64,000 bases of DNA. Origin: Polaromonas sp047303325 (lineage in GTDB: Bacteria > Pseudomonadota > Gammaproteobacteria > Burkholderiales > Burkholderiaceae_C). The translations under genes and the position numbers were made by a program. Each line of letters begins with the position of its first letter. The stretch's first letter is position 1. The notes under the pieces are model-generated. The model saw nothing but the letters and a program-made list of their open reading frames with translations. It was not told where the DNA came from and did not search any database. The stretch spans positions 124,001 to 188,000 of the forward strand of contig NZ_JBKBEX010000003.1 in the NCBI RefSeq assembly GCF_047303325.1, in the 5' to 3' direction. Positions 17,957 to 26,728 of the stretch are shown here, one piece after another.

Positions 17957-19194
17957 GCCTTCCTTCCGGACTCCCTGTTTTCCCCGGCACTGTTTCCGTC
18001 TCCGGCCAGCCCGCCACGCTGGGCGTGATGGGCGGCGGCCAGTTGGGCCGCATGTTTGTGCATGCCGCGCAGCGCCTGGGCTACTTCACCGCCGTGCTGG
18101 ACCCCGACGCGCAAAGCCCGGCCGGACTGGTGAGCCATCACCACATCCAGACCGGCTATGCCGACGAGCAAGGCCTCAAGCAACTGGCTGCGCTGTGCGC
18201 CGCCATCACCACCGAATTCGAAAACGTGCCGGCCGGCGCGCTGCAGGCCTTGGCCGCCAGCCGCCCCGTGGCACCGGGGGCGGCTGCCGTCGCCATCGCG
18301 CAGAACCGCATCGAGGAAAAGTCCCATTTCACCGCCAGCGCCGCAGAATCGGGCGCGTTGGCCGGGGTCGGCTGCGCGCCCTATGCGGTCATTGAAACGC
18401 AGGCCCAGCTCGAGGCCGCGCCGGCCGGCCTGCTGCCCGGCATATTAAAAACCGCGCGCATGGGCTACGACGGCAAGGGCCAGGTCCGCGTCAGGAACGC
18501 GGCCGAACTCGCCACTGCCTGGACGGGCCTCAAGCAGGCGCCCTGCGTGCTCGAAAAAATGCTGCCACTCAAGGCCGAATGCTCGGTCATCGTGGCGCGC
18601 GGCTGGGACGGCCGCATCGTGAGCTTTGCGCCGCAGCGCAATGTGCATGTGGACGGCATTCTGGCCGTGACCCAGGCCTATGAGGGCAATATGCCGGCTG
18701 CGCTGGCGCAACGCGCATTGGCCGCGACCCATACCATCGCCAACCATGTCGGCTATGTGGGCGTGCTCTGCGTCGAGTTTTTCCTGGTCGACGACGGCAG
18801 TCCCGACGGCGCGCTGGTCGTCAATGAAATGGCGCCGCGCCCGCACAACAGCGGCCATTACACGATGGATGCCTGCGATGTTTCGCAGTTCGACCTGCAG
18901 GTCCACGCCATGGCCGGCTTGCCGCTGCCGCAGCCGCGCCAGCATTCGCCGGCCATCATGCTCAACCTGCTGGGCGATGTCTGGCTTGATGCCGATGGCC
19001 GGGCGCGCACGCCCGATTGGCAGGCCGTGCTGGCCCTGCCGGGCACGCATTTGCACCTTTACGGCAAGACCGAAGCGCGCGCCGGCCGCAAGATGGGCCA
19101 CCTCAATATCACCGGCACCGATATCGCCGCGGTCAGGGCCACGGCGCGCCAGGCGGCCGCCATCCTGGGGCTACCCGGCCTTGAAGACATCTGA
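17953..19194 (+). CDS. purK: N5-carboxyaminoimidazole ribonucleotide synthase
   Basis: This ATP-grasp enzyme makes N5-CAIR from AIR, ATP and bicarbonate, the substrate of PurE. The 413 residues include an N-terminal GVMGGGQLGRM loop, an ATP-grasp segment with KTARMGYDGKGQ, an LKAECSVIVARG core strand, and EMAPRPHNSGHYT near the metal site. It overlaps purE by four bases and Sua5 by one base (TGATG), so translation of purE, purK and Sua5 is probably coupled. Confidence 0.96.
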   Translation: MSLPSGLPVFPGTVSVSGQPATLGVMGGGQLGRMFVHAAQRLGYFTAVLDPDAQSPAGLVSHHHIQTGYADEQGLKQLAALCAAITTEFENVPAGALQALAASRPVAPGAAAVAIAQNRIEEKSHFTASAAESGALAGVGCAPYAVIETQAQLEAAPAGLLPGILKTARMGYDGKGQVRVRNAAELATAWTGLKQAPCVLEKMLPLKAECSVIVARGWDGRIVSFAPQRNVHVDGILAVTQAYEGNMPAALAQRALAATHTIANHVGYVGVLCVEFFLVDDGSPDGALVVNEMAPRPHNSGHYTMDACDVSQFDLQVHAMAGLPLPQPRQHSPAIMLNLLGDVWLDADGRARTPDWQAVLALPGTHLHLYGKTEARAGRKMGHLNITGTDIAAVRATARQAAAILGLPGLEDI

Positions 19195-20192
19195 TGATTC
19201 TGTCCGGCACCGATCCACAGGCCATTGCTGAGGCTGCCCGCCGCATCCAGGCCGGCGAGCTGGTGGGCTTTCCGACCGAAACGGTGTACGGCCTGGGTGC
19301 CGACGCGTCCAGCGATCAAGCCGTCGCCGGCATTTTTGCGGCCAAGGGCCGGCCGGCGGACCATCCGCTCATCGTGCATGTGGCCGACGCCGCACATGTG
19401 GGGGTTTACGCGAGCAGCGTGCCGCCTTTCGCCGCACGTCTGATGAAAGCCTTCTGGCCCGGACCGCTCACGGTGATCCTGCCGCGAAAGCCCGGCGTGG
19501 CCGCGGCTGCGGCCGGCGGCCAGAATTCCATAGGCCTGCGTTGTCCCTCGCACCCGGTGGCGCTGGCTTTCCTGAAAGCCTGCAACACAGGCGTGGCCGG
19601 CCCCAGCGCCAACCGCTTCGGCCGCGTCAGCCCCACCACCGCGCAGCATGTGCGGCAGGAGTTCGGTGACGGCCTGTTGGTGCTGGACGGTGGCCCCTGC
19701 GATGTCGGCATCGAGTCCAGCATCGTCGACTGTACGCGCGGACGGCCTGTGCTGCTGCGCCCTGGCGTGCTCACGCGCGCGCAGCTGGAAGCCGCCTGCG
19801 GCGAAGCCGTGTTGGGCAAGGATGAATTCAAGCGGCAGGCCCTGGACCTTGTGGGTGAAGCGCCGCGCGCCTCCGGCACGCTGGAGGCGCACTACGCCCC
19901 CAACGCCAAGCTGCGCCTCATGGATGCCGGGGCCATACAGACGGCGCTGGACCTGTTGGGCGCCGATGCGGCCCACATCGCGGTCTATGCGCGCAGCATC
20001 GTGCGCATCAAGTCCGAAAAAGTGCTGTACCGCCGCATGCCCGACGACGCGCTGGCCACCGCGCAGCAGCTGTTTGCCGTGCTGCGCGACTTCGACGCCA
20101 AGGGCGTCAAGCTGATCTGGGTGGAAAACCCGCCGCCGGACGCCGAATGGGACGGCGTGCGCGACCGGCTGGGGCGCGCTGCCGCGAGTTGA
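19194..20192 (+). CDS. L-threonylcarbamoyladenylate synthase, Sua5 type
   Basis: Makes threonylcarbamoyl-AMP from threonine, bicarbonate and ATP for t6A modification of ANN-decoding tRNAs. The 332 residues comprise the YrdC domain (about 1-205: GFPTETVYGLGADA, KGRPADHPLI, GPSANRFGRVSPTT) plus the extra C-terminal Sua5 domain (about 210-325), distinguishing it from the short TsaC. The ATG at 19194 overlaps the purK stop in TGATG. TsaB of the same pathway is encoded at 24728. Confidence 0.93.
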   Translation: MILSGTDPQAIAEAARRIQAGELVGFPTETVYGLGADASSDQAVAGIFAAKGRPADHPLIVHVADAAHVGVYASSVPPFAARLMKAFWPGPLTVILPRKPGVAAAAAGGQNSIGLRCPSHPVALAFLKACNTGVAGPSANRFGRVSPTTAQHVRQEFGDGLLVLDGGPCDVGIESSIVDCTRGRPVLLRPGVLTRAQLEAACGEAVLGKDEFKRQALDLVGEAPRASGTLEAHYAPNAKLRLMDAGAIQTALDLLGADAAHIAVYARSIVRIKSEKVLYRRMPDDALATAQQLFAVLRDFDAKGVKLIWVENPPPDAEWDGVRDRLGRAAAS

Positions 20193-20306
20193 GGCTTACC
20201 CTCCCGCGAGCCTCCGAGGTATAAACGAGGCTCCGCCAACAGCGTCGACTGCTGCGCAGGATGAACGCGCTGTGCCGAAACGCGTTTCAGTCAACGTCTA
20301 CATGGG

Positions 20307-21860
20307 ATGCATATTTTGGAACACTCCGTGTCACAACACCCCTTGGGCAGCGCGCCAGCGAGTGCTTCGCATGCAAGCCCCTGGCTAAAGCTCTGGCGCA
20401 TGACGGCCTTGGCGATGATCATCATCGCGGTGGTCTTCATCAGCGTTGTGCCCCAGGTGTCCAATGACTTCTGGCTGCAGGCAAAGGTGGGAGAGCTCAT
20501 CGCCAGGGACCACACCATCCCGAAAACCATCCTGTTTCCTTTCACGGAGATACGCGACGCTCGTTTCAACGCGCACGAATGGCTGCCCTCCTTGATGTTT
20601 TACTGGCTCATCGGCCTGGTTGGTGAAGATGGGCTCCCCTTGGTCATGGGCGCCGCGGGCGTCGCACTGTTCTGTCTCATGGCCTGGTTGGCCTACAGGC
20701 GAAGTGAAAGAAATCTGCCGCTTGCCCTGCTGTTGGGGCTTCTGGCTGTTGGCATAGAGAATCAGCGCCATTTCCTTCGCCCTGAGCTTGTTTCGCTGTT
20801 TCTTCTTGGTTTTTACTGGCTCCTGCTGGAAGCTTGCCGGCGAAGGCCGCAGGTGCTCGCTTGGGCGGGTGCATTGCTGGTGGTGGTTCTCTGGGCCAAT
20901 ACCCACGGCTCTTTTATCCTGGCTCCCGTCATCGCGGCCATCTACGCTGTGGGCTTGTGGCTGGATGGGCTTCGTTCCGGTACCGCGGGGGATTTGCGCC
21001 AAAAGCAGTTGCCCAAGGCCTTTGCCGTCTTTTCCATCGCCGCCCTGGCCGCGTGCGTGGTCAACCCTTTCGGTGTGGAACTCCTGCAGTTTGTCGTGAG
21101 CTTCGGCGGCGATACGGACAAAATCATCATCAATGAGTGGATGCCGACTTTCAGCCCGGGTTGGTACCAAATCCCCGCAGTCTGGATGGGGCTTGGCTGC
21201 GCTGCCCTCACCGGCACGGTGATGCTGCTTCGATGGCGCAATCTCAGTGCCGTAGACACTTTGCTGTACCTGATGTTTTTGGTCCTGGCGCTGAAAACCG
21301 TTCGCTTTCTCGTTTACCAGGGCATGGTCGCGGCATTTGTACTTTCGGCGCTGGCGACTGCGGGGCAGCAGGGCGCAAAGAAACAAATCCGGATCTATGC
21401 GGCCAGCACTTTCGCGGCGGCTCTTGTGCTGGGGCTGGCTTCGCAGTTTGGCAATGCTTTTGGTGCCTTTCCGCATTCGGCGCTGGGAATCAGCCCGAGC
21501 TACACCAGCTTCATGGTCAAAAAATTGAACGCTCCTGATTTGCAGGGCAATGTGATCAATTCATATGAGCTTGGAGCGGAGCTGGTCTATCGGGCCTATC
21601 CACGGCTTCGCCCTTCTATCGATTCAAGAATTGATTCATACGGAGGCGCGTACACGTGGCTGAATGGCCGCCTGTTTCAGGATGACGCACTGCTGACTGA
21701 CTACGTGAAAAAATACGATGTGCGCTACATGTTACTGAGCCATCGGGATTTCCGGTCCGTTGAAAAATTGGCAAGCTGGACCAGTGGGCGCTGGACCATC
21801 CGGGCCATGGACCAACGGGCTGTATTGCTGCAAAGAAGCGACCTGCCTCCCGCGCCTTGA
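20307..21860 (+). CDS. Polytopic membrane protein, GT-C glycosyltransferase-like
   Basis: The 517 residues hold about ten hydrophobic helices followed by a soluble C-terminal part (about 405-515). Early motifs VSNDFWLQAKVGELIARDHTIP and HEWLPSLMFYWL resemble bacterial membrane proteins with a GT-C-like fold. The C-terminal segment with YELGAELVYRAYP and SIDSRIDSYGGAY is typical of the same family. The donor and acceptor are unknown. Codon use is less GC-rich than its neighbours (more AAA, TTT, ATT), which suggests recent acquisition. It stands alone, with no glycan genes next to it. Start ATG 20307 has only a weak ribosome site. Confidence 0.75.
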   Translation: MHILEHSVSQHPLGSAPASASHASPWLKLWRMTALAMIIIAVVFISVVPQVSNDFWLQAKVGELIARDHTIPKTILFPFTEIRDARFNAHEWLPSLMFYWLIGLVGEDGLPLVMGAAGVALFCLMAWLAYRRSERNLPLALLLGLLAVGIENQRHFLRPELVSLFLLGFYWLLLEACRRRPQVLAWAGALLVVVLWANTHGSFILAPVIAAIYAVGLWLDGLRSGTAGDLRQKQLPKAFAVFSIAALAACVVNPFGVELLQFVVSFGGDTDKIIINEWMPTFSPGWYQIPAVWMGLGCAALTGTVMLLRWRNLSAVDTLLYLMFLVLALKTVRFLVYQGMVAAFVLSALATAGQQGAKKQIRIYAASTFAAALVLGLASQFGNAFGAFPHSALGISPSYTSFMVKKLNAPDLQGNVINSYELGAELVYRAYPRLRPSIDSRIDSYGGAYTWLNGRLFQDDALLTDYVKKYDVRYMLLSHRDFRSVEKLASWTSGRWTIRAMDQRAVLLQRSDLPPAP

Positions 21861-21911
21861 TCCAGCGAGGGCCATGGCGCGATCCCATAATATTGACGTC
21901 AAGGGACATCG

Positions 21912-22535
21912 ATGTTTTCCATCCTCCTCACCATCTGGTTTCTCCACGTTGCGGCCATGATGAGCCCCGGCGCCAATGTGCTGCTGGTGTCACAACTCGC
22001 GGCGAGTGATCGGGCGCGCAGCGCGGTGTTTGCGGCCCTGGGTGTGACGACCGGGGCCGCCATCTGGGCGCTTTGCGCGGTGCTGGGCGTCAATGCGATC
22101 TTTCAAGTCTTTCCGGGGCTGCGCCTGGCGCTTCAGGTGGCCGGCGGCCTGTACCTGCTTTATGTGGCGAGCCGGCTCTGGCGTTCCGGCGGCGTGGCGC
22201 TGGGCAATACCGGCCCCACGGTGTCCTCACCGGCGGCTTTCCGGCTTGGCTTTCTGACCAATATCACCAATCCCAAGTCGGCGCTGTTTTTCGGCAGCGT
22301 GTTTGCCGCATCGTTTCCGGCTTCGCCCAGCCCGGCTTTGCAGGCCGCGGCGGTGACCATGATCGTGCTCAACGCGCTGTGCTGGCATACCTTGTTGGCT
22401 TACCTGTTCTCGCGAGAGCGGGTGCGGCTGGCCTATGCCCGTACGCGTGGAGCGGCCAACCGTATCGCTTCGGTGGCTGTGGGCGCATTGGGCCTTGGGC
22501 TGTTGGCGGCTTCCTTGCGCGAGGCGCGCTCCTAG
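21912..22535 (+). CDS. LysE/RhtB family amino-acid exporter
   Basis: The 207 residues form about six transmembrane segments. The family signature is AAMMSPGANVLLVSQLA near the N terminus, with LGVTTGAAIWALCAVLG and GFLTNITNPKSALFFGSVFA in the middle. RhtB-type members export homoserine, threonine, leucine or similar amino acids; the substrate cannot be read from the sequence. It starts 51 bases after the membrane protein. The perfect palindrome TTGACGTCAA at 21893-21902 ends nine bases before the ATG. Confidence 0.9.
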   Translation: MFSILLTIWFLHVAAMMSPGANVLLVSQLAASDRARSAVFAALGVTTGAAIWALCAVLGVNAIFQVFPGLRLALQVAGGLYLLYVASRLWRSGGVALGNTGPTVSSPAAFRLGFLTNITNPKSALFFGSVFAASFPASPSPALQAAAVTMIVLNALCWHTLLAYLFSRERVRLAYARTRGAANRIASVAVGALGLGLLAASLREARS

Positions 22536-22545
22536 ACTCTGCTTT

Positions 22546-22935
22546 TTAAGGCAGCGCGAACTGCCCCTCGGGCTCCGGTTCGTCCGGCCCGGCCCGCGTT
22601 TCCTCGTCGAGCCATTGCATATAGGCCGCGGAACCCGCGGTGATCGCTATCTGCACAATCTCCGGCGTCTCGTAGCTGTGGTGCGCACTGATGAAGCGCT
22701 CCAGCGCCGCGTAGCGTGCCTGCGGCGTTTTGACCGACAGGCGAAATTCGTTTTCGTTGCAAAGCCTGCCCTGCCAACGGTAAACGCTCTGGATGGGCTG
22801 GATCTGCACGCAGGCACCCAATCGGGCTTCGACAATGCCTTGGGCCAGGTTTTGTGCCTCTTGCTCCGTGGCGGTGGTGGTCAGCACCAGGCAATACACC
22901 TGCTTGCTGGTGGGGGGATGGCTGCTTGCTTGCAT
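22546..22935 (-). CDS. cutA: Divalent-cation tolerance protein CutA
   Basis: A 129-residue trimeric cytosolic protein of the CutA family. The conserved signature is LVLTTTATEQEAQNLAQGIVEARLGACVQIQPI followed by YRWQG and the C-terminal half HHSYETPEIVQIAI. It has been linked to copper tolerance, but its biochemical role is unclear. I chose ATG 22935 (MQASSH) over the longer ORF because a GGAG lies about eight bases before it and homologues begin just before the first strand. It is convergent with the LysE gene. Confidence 0.92.
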   Translation of the reverse strand: MQASSHPPTSKQVYCLVLTTTATEQEAQNLAQGIVEARLGACVQIQPIQSVYRWQGRLCNENEFRLSVKTPQARYAALERFISAHHSYETPEIVQIAITAGSAAYMQWLDEETRAGPDEPEPEGQFALP

Positions 22936-23105
22936 GGTGAGGCTCCGGTTCGACCTGCCGCCCCGGACAGGGTGGCTGCCCAAATTTCAGGCATTGTGGC
23001 GCAGGCCGCGCCAGATGGGGTTTTGGCCCTCAAGCCGCGGGGTCATCAACAGCCTTGTCCACACCCCTCAGGGATAACTTGCCTGCCCCGGGGCCGGAAA
23101 ACTCC

Positions 23106-24617
23106 CTAGCGGGCTGCTTCTTTGACGGCCCATTCCAGCAGCGCGTCCAGCGCCGGGCGCGCCGCGCCGGCGTTCGGGTGGTTGATGAGCCCTACCACGA
23201 TATATCGCGTGCCGCTGTGGCCGTTGGCGTAGCCCGCTATCGCGCTCACGTCGCGCAGCGAACCGGTCTTCAGGAAGGCCAGCCCCGCCACGCTTTTACC
23301 GCGCTCTCGCAGCGTGCCGTCCACACCCGCCACGGGCAGCGAATCGGCAAAATCCGCGGCCAGCGGGCTTCTGGCGGCATGCAGCAGCAGGGCCGACAGG
23401 CCCGCCGCCGTCACACGCTCCTGGCGGCTCAGGCCAGAGCCGTTGTCCATCAAGGGCGGCGCCGTGCCCGGCAGGTTTTTTTTCCACCAGGCGGCCAGCG
23501 CGGCGTGGGCCGATTCGAGCGTGCCGGCTTTGGGCTGGCCCAGGCCGGCATGCAGGCCCAGCGTCAAAAAGACGTGCTGGGCCATCACGTTGTTCGAATA
23601 TTTGTTGATGTCACGCACCACTTCCAGCAGCGGCGGCGAGGGGTGCTCAAACCGTATCGAGGCTTTTTCGCCCGAGAGCGTGCCGGTGCTGCGCAGCATG
23701 GCCAGTTCCTGCGGCGTCGCGTCGCGCGCCGTGCCGGTCAGCAGGCCGCCCAGTTGCCTCCACGAGCCCTCGATGGCGCGCGCGGCAAAGCTGGCCGGGT
23801 CGGCATAGGCGCTGGGCCAGATTTTTTCGCCGCAGGCCGACGAATAGGTGCCGAGGAATTCGATATTGACCGGATTCTCGACGCTGGCGCGCAGCTCGCT
23901 GCGCCAGTCTCCGCAGCGCGCCACGCGCACCAGGGGCACGCTGGCGCCCACCTGCACGCCCGCCAGCGGCGGCTCGTAGCGCACCAGCGCGCGGCCGCTG
24001 GGCAGGTCCGGCGTGAAAGTCATCACAATGGATTTGAAGTTGATGAGAAGCGCATCGGGCCGCGCGTTGTAGGGCCGCAGCGGTTCGCCGTCGAACTCGC
24101 CTGGGTCGGTGGCGGGCACGCTGAAGGCGCTGCGGTCCAGCACGATGTCGCCGCGAATCACCCGCGCGCCGCCGGCCTGCACCTGGGCCAGCAGGGCCTG
24201 CAGGCGCTCCACGACGAGTTTGGGGTCTCCCCCGCCCTGCACCACCAGGTTGCCGTTAAGCAGGCCGCCCGAGGTGCTGCCGTCCAGTATCACCCTGGTC
24301 TTCCAGGTGAAATCGCGGCCCAGCGCATCGAGCGCCGAGTAGGTGGTGACCAGCTTCATGACCGAAGCCGGGTTCATCGGCGTGTCTATGCGCCAGCTCA
24401 GGCGCGGCACCGGCTTGCCGCTGGCCGCTTCGACCACCAACATGGACACCGCGTCGCGCGGCACCTTGGCGCGCGCCAGGGCTTTTTCAATTGGCGCGGG
24501 CAGGCGCGGGGCTTGCGCCAGGGCGGTATGGGGAATGCAGGGCAGGGCGGCGATCAGCGCGGCGGCCAGCAGGCCCCGCGCAACAGCATACGGTGCGCGC
24601 GGCGGGTCTTGGGTCAT
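23106..24617 (-). CDS. dacB: D-alanyl-D-alanine carboxypeptidase/endopeptidase (PBP4, DacB)
   Basis: Periplasmic class C low-molecular-weight penicillin-binding protein that trims or hydrolyses peptidoglycan cross-links. Of 503 residues, a signal peptide covers about 1-35 (cut near ALAQ). The three active-site motifs are SVMK (85-88, Ser85 nucleophile), SNN in KYSNNVMAQ and KTG in FLKTGSLRD. A large inserted domain between the first two motifs is typical. It is divergent from tsaB. A GATAAT ends six bases before its ATG on the minus strand. Confidence 0.95.
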   Translation of the reverse strand: MTQDPPRAPYAVARGLLAAALIAALPCIPHTALAQAPRLPAPIEKALARAKVPRDAVSMLVVEAASGKPVPRLSWRIDTPMNPASVMKLVTTYSALDALGRDFTWKTRVILDGSTSGGLLNGNLVVQGGGDPKLVVERLQALLAQVQAGGARVIRGDIVLDRSAFSVPATDPGEFDGEPLRPYNARPDALLINFKSIVMTFTPDLPSGRALVRYEPPLAGVQVGASVPLVRVARCGDWRSELRASVENPVNIEFLGTYSSACGEKIWPSAYADPASFAARAIEGSWRQLGGLLTGTARDATPQELAMLRSTGTLSGEKASIRFEHPSPPLLEVVRDINKYSNNVMAQHVFLTLGLHAGLGQPKAGTLESAHAALAAWWKKNLPGTAPPLMDNGSGLSRQERVTAAGLSALLLHAARSPLAADFADSLPVAGVDGTLRERGKSVAGLAFLKTGSLRDVSAIAGYANGHSGTRYIVVGLINHPNAGAARPALDALLEWAVKEAAR

Positions 24618-24623
24618 GCGGAG

Positions 24624-24629
24624 ATTATC
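24624..24629 (-). promoter_or_regulatory. Candidate -10 (GATAAT) of dacB, leaderless-type
   Basis: On the minus strand GATAAT is followed by six bases and the dacB ATG, so the transcript would have essentially no 5' untranslated region. A further GATAAT on the plus strand (24656-24661) may serve tsaB. Confidence 0.4.
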
Positions 24630-24727
24630 GCGGCAGCGTGCCGGCCGTTGGCGGGGATAATCGGGTACACATACCCGCCAGCTCCTTGATTCAAGCGCTG
24701 CCGGCCCTGATAGACCTGACCGACCGC

Positions 24728-25477
24728 ATGCCCCAATTCCTCAAATTCCTCGCCTTTGACACCAGCACCGACCGCATGTCGGTGGCCGTGACGGACGGCG
24801 CGCGGATCTGGCAGCACAGCGGGCCCGGCGGCGCGCAGGCCTCGACCACGCTGATCCCGGCCGTCCTCGCGCTGCTGGCCGAGGCCGGGCTGGCGCTGGG
24901 CGAGCTGGACGCCATCGCCTTCGGGCGCGGCCCAGGCTCGTTTACCGGCCTGCGCACCGCCTGCGCCGTGGCCCAGGGCTTGGCCATGGGGGCAAGGGAC
25001 GGCACCGGCATGCCGGTGCTGCCCATAGACACGCTGATGGCGGTGGCCGAGGAGGCGCGTTCGCGGCAGCCCGGCGCCAAGCCGTCCACCGTCACGGCGC
25101 TGCTCGACGCGCGCATGGACGAGATGTATGTGCAAAGCTTTGAATTCAGCAATGGCCAGTGCCGCGCGCTGGGCGAATGCGAGCTGCTGCGGCCCGAGGA
25201 CTTTGTGCCCGATGCGGCGGCCGGGCTGCTGGCCGGCAATGTGTTTGCCGTCTATGCCGGGCGCCTGCCAGCCGCCATGCCGGCGCAGGCCGAGGCCCTG
25301 CCCACAGCCGCCGCCTTGCTGCGCCTGGCGCCCATGCTGGCCGCCGCCGGGCACTGCGTGAGCGCCGAGCTTGCCCTGCCGCTTTACGTTCGCGATAAAG
25401 TAGCGCTCACCACCGAGGAGCGCGAGCGGGTCAGGGCCGCCAAGCTCCTTGCTGAGATCCCGCCCCTTTCACCATGA
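24728..25477 (+). CDS. tsaB: tRNA threonylcarbamoyladenosine biosynthesis protein TsaB
   Basis: The 249 residues form an ASKHA-fold protein that scaffolds TsaD in transferring threonylcarbamoyl to A37 of tRNA. Motifs are FLAFDTSTDRMSVAV and FGRGPGSFTGLRTACAVAQGLA. The longer ORF upstream is a shadow of dacB, so the ATG at 24728 (MPQFLKFLAFDTS) is the start. The stop overlaps the rimI start by four bases. With the Sua5 gene at 19194, two of four t6A factors are in the window. Confidence 0.95.
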   Translation: MPQFLKFLAFDTSTDRMSVAVTDGARIWQHSGPGGAQASTTLIPAVLALLAEAGLALGELDAIAFGRGPGSFTGLRTACAVAQGLAMGARDGTGMPVLPIDTLMAVAEEARSRQPGAKPSTVTALLDARMDEMYVQSFEFSNGQCRALGECELLRPEDFVPDAAAGLLAGNVFAVYAGRLPAAMPAQAEALPTAAALLRLAPMLAAAGHCVSAELALPLYVRDKVALTTEERERVRAAKLLAEIPPLSP

Positions 25478-25953
25478 ACGCCATCCTCAAGCCCCTGGAA
25501 GCCCAGTTCGAAGCCATGACGCCCGCCTGGCTGGATGCGGTGCTGCGGGTGGAGCAAAGCGCCTACAGCCAGCCCTGGACCAAGGGCAACTTCCTCGACT
25601 CACTCAATGCCGGCTACCAGGCGCAGCTGTTGACCGCCGGCAACGCCCCCGATTCCCAACTGCTGGGCTACTTCGTGGCCATGAAGGGTGTGGACGAGGT
25701 GCACCTGCTCAACATCACCGTCGCGCCCGAACACCAGCGCCAGGGCTGGGCCCGCATCATGCTCGACGGGCTGGCGATCTGGTCGCGCGCCCAGGGCGCG
25801 CAGTGGCTGTGGCTGGAAGTGCGTGTGAGCAATGCGCGCGCCAAGGCGGTGTATGAGTGCTATGGCTTTCGCCATGTCGGCACGCGCCGCAACTACTACC
25901 CGGCCGGCGCCTCCGCGCGCGAAGATGCCGTGGTCATGAGCCTGGCCCTATGA
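25474..25953 (+). CDS. rimI: Ribosomal protein bS18 N-alpha-acetyltransferase RimI
   Basis: A GNAT-fold acetyltransferase of 159 residues that acetylates the N terminus of ribosomal protein bS18. The N-terminal region has VEQSAYSQPWTKGNF. Motif A is LLNITVAPEHQRQGWAR, where QRQGWA binds acetyl-CoA pyrophosphate. The C-terminal half has LEVRVSNARAKAVYECYGF, a GNAT motif B. It is coupled to tsaB and to the downstream UDG-like gene by ATGA overlaps, the usual tsaB-rimI-UDG order of betaproteobacteria. Confidence 0.94.
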   Translation: MNAILKPLEAQFEAMTPAWLDAVLRVEQSAYSQPWTKGNFLDSLNAGYQAQLLTAGNAPDSQLLGYFVAMKGVDEVHLLNITVAPEHQRQGWARIMLDGLAIWSRAQGAQWLWLEVRVSNARAKAVYECYGFRHVGTRRNYYPAGASAREDAVVMSLAL

Positions 25954-26720
25954 GCCTGGACCTCGACAAACGGCATCGCGCCATGCTGCGCGAGATGGGT
26001 GTGCGCGTGTGGCTGCCGCAGGCTGCGCCCGCGGCCGAAGCGATGATGGACGCGGCTGTTGCCCGCGCCGGCGCAGCGGCAAGCCCCGTTGCGGACCTGC
26101 CGCAAGCCACGCCAGCGGCTACCCCCGTGGTGCGCGAAGCGCCGCCGCCGGCGCGCACCCCGCCCCCTCGCGCGCCGGTGGCTGCTCCGATCGCCGAAGC
26201 GCGTGAAGCCGCCGCACCCAATATCTCAGGCGCCTGGAGCATGGGCACGGCCCAGGCTTTGTATGCCGAGGCCGCCCATGCCGAAGGCGCGCGCTGGCTG
26301 GTGCTGGCTGAAACGCCGGCGGCCGCGCTGCAGCGCGAACCCTTCAACCCTTTCGAGGGCGACGCCGGCAAGCTGCTTGACAACATGTTGCGCGCCGCCC
26401 GTCTGCACAAGGCCGGCGTGGTGCTGCTTGCGCCGCTGGTGCGCGGCGCTGCGGCCGGCGTGGGCGCCGCCCCGCCCGAGGCGCTGCCGGCCCTGCTGGC
26501 CAGCGCGCAGCCCGACATCGTGCTGGTCATGGGCCGGCTGGCCGCGCAGGCCTTGCTGCAATCGAGTGAGCCCTTCGGCAGGCTGCGCGGCCAGGTGCAT
26601 GCCCTGCACGGCGCCCAGGCGGTGGTGACTTATGACGCCACCTATTTGCTGCGCAACCCCTCCGACAAGGCCAAGGCCTGGGACGACCTGTGCCTGGCGA
26701 TGGGCCGGGTTGCCGCCTGA
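25950..26720 (+). CDS. Degenerate uracil-DNA glycosylase-like protein
   Basis: The C-terminal half (about 115-256) follows the family 4/5 UDG fold: an EPFNPFEGDAGKLLDNML segment, VLVMGRLAAQALL, and GRLRGQVH before VTYDATYLLRNPSDKAKAWDDL. However, the catalytic GExPG motif is replaced by AETPAA (120-125) and the TYHPxYLLR His by Asp (229). The whole protein has a single Cys (248), so the four Fe-S cysteines are gone. An Ala/Pro-rich linker of about 70 residues precedes. It is probably catalytically dead or repurposed, but retained in the tsaB-rimI operon (ATG 25950 overlaps the rimI stop). Confidence 0.75.
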   Translation: MSLDLDKRHRAMLREMGVRVWLPQAAPAAEAMMDAAVARAGAAASPVADLPQATPAATPVVREAPPPARTPPPRAPVAAPIAEAREAAAPNISGAWSMGTAQALYAEAAHAEGARWLVLAETPAAALQREPFNPFEGDAGKLLDNMLRAARLHKAGVVLLAPLVRGAAAGVGAAPPEALPALLASAQPDIVLVMGRLAAQALLQSSEPFGRLRGQVHALHGAQAVVTYDATYLLRNPSDKAKAWDDLCLAMGRVAA

Positions 26721-26728
26721 TTCCTCTT

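Noticed and set aside
23055..24689. 544-residue plus-strand ORF over dacB
   Set aside because: Its sequence is Arg/Gly/Gln/His-rich low complexity, typical of the reverse strand of a high-GC gene. dacB on the other strand has all three active-site motifs.
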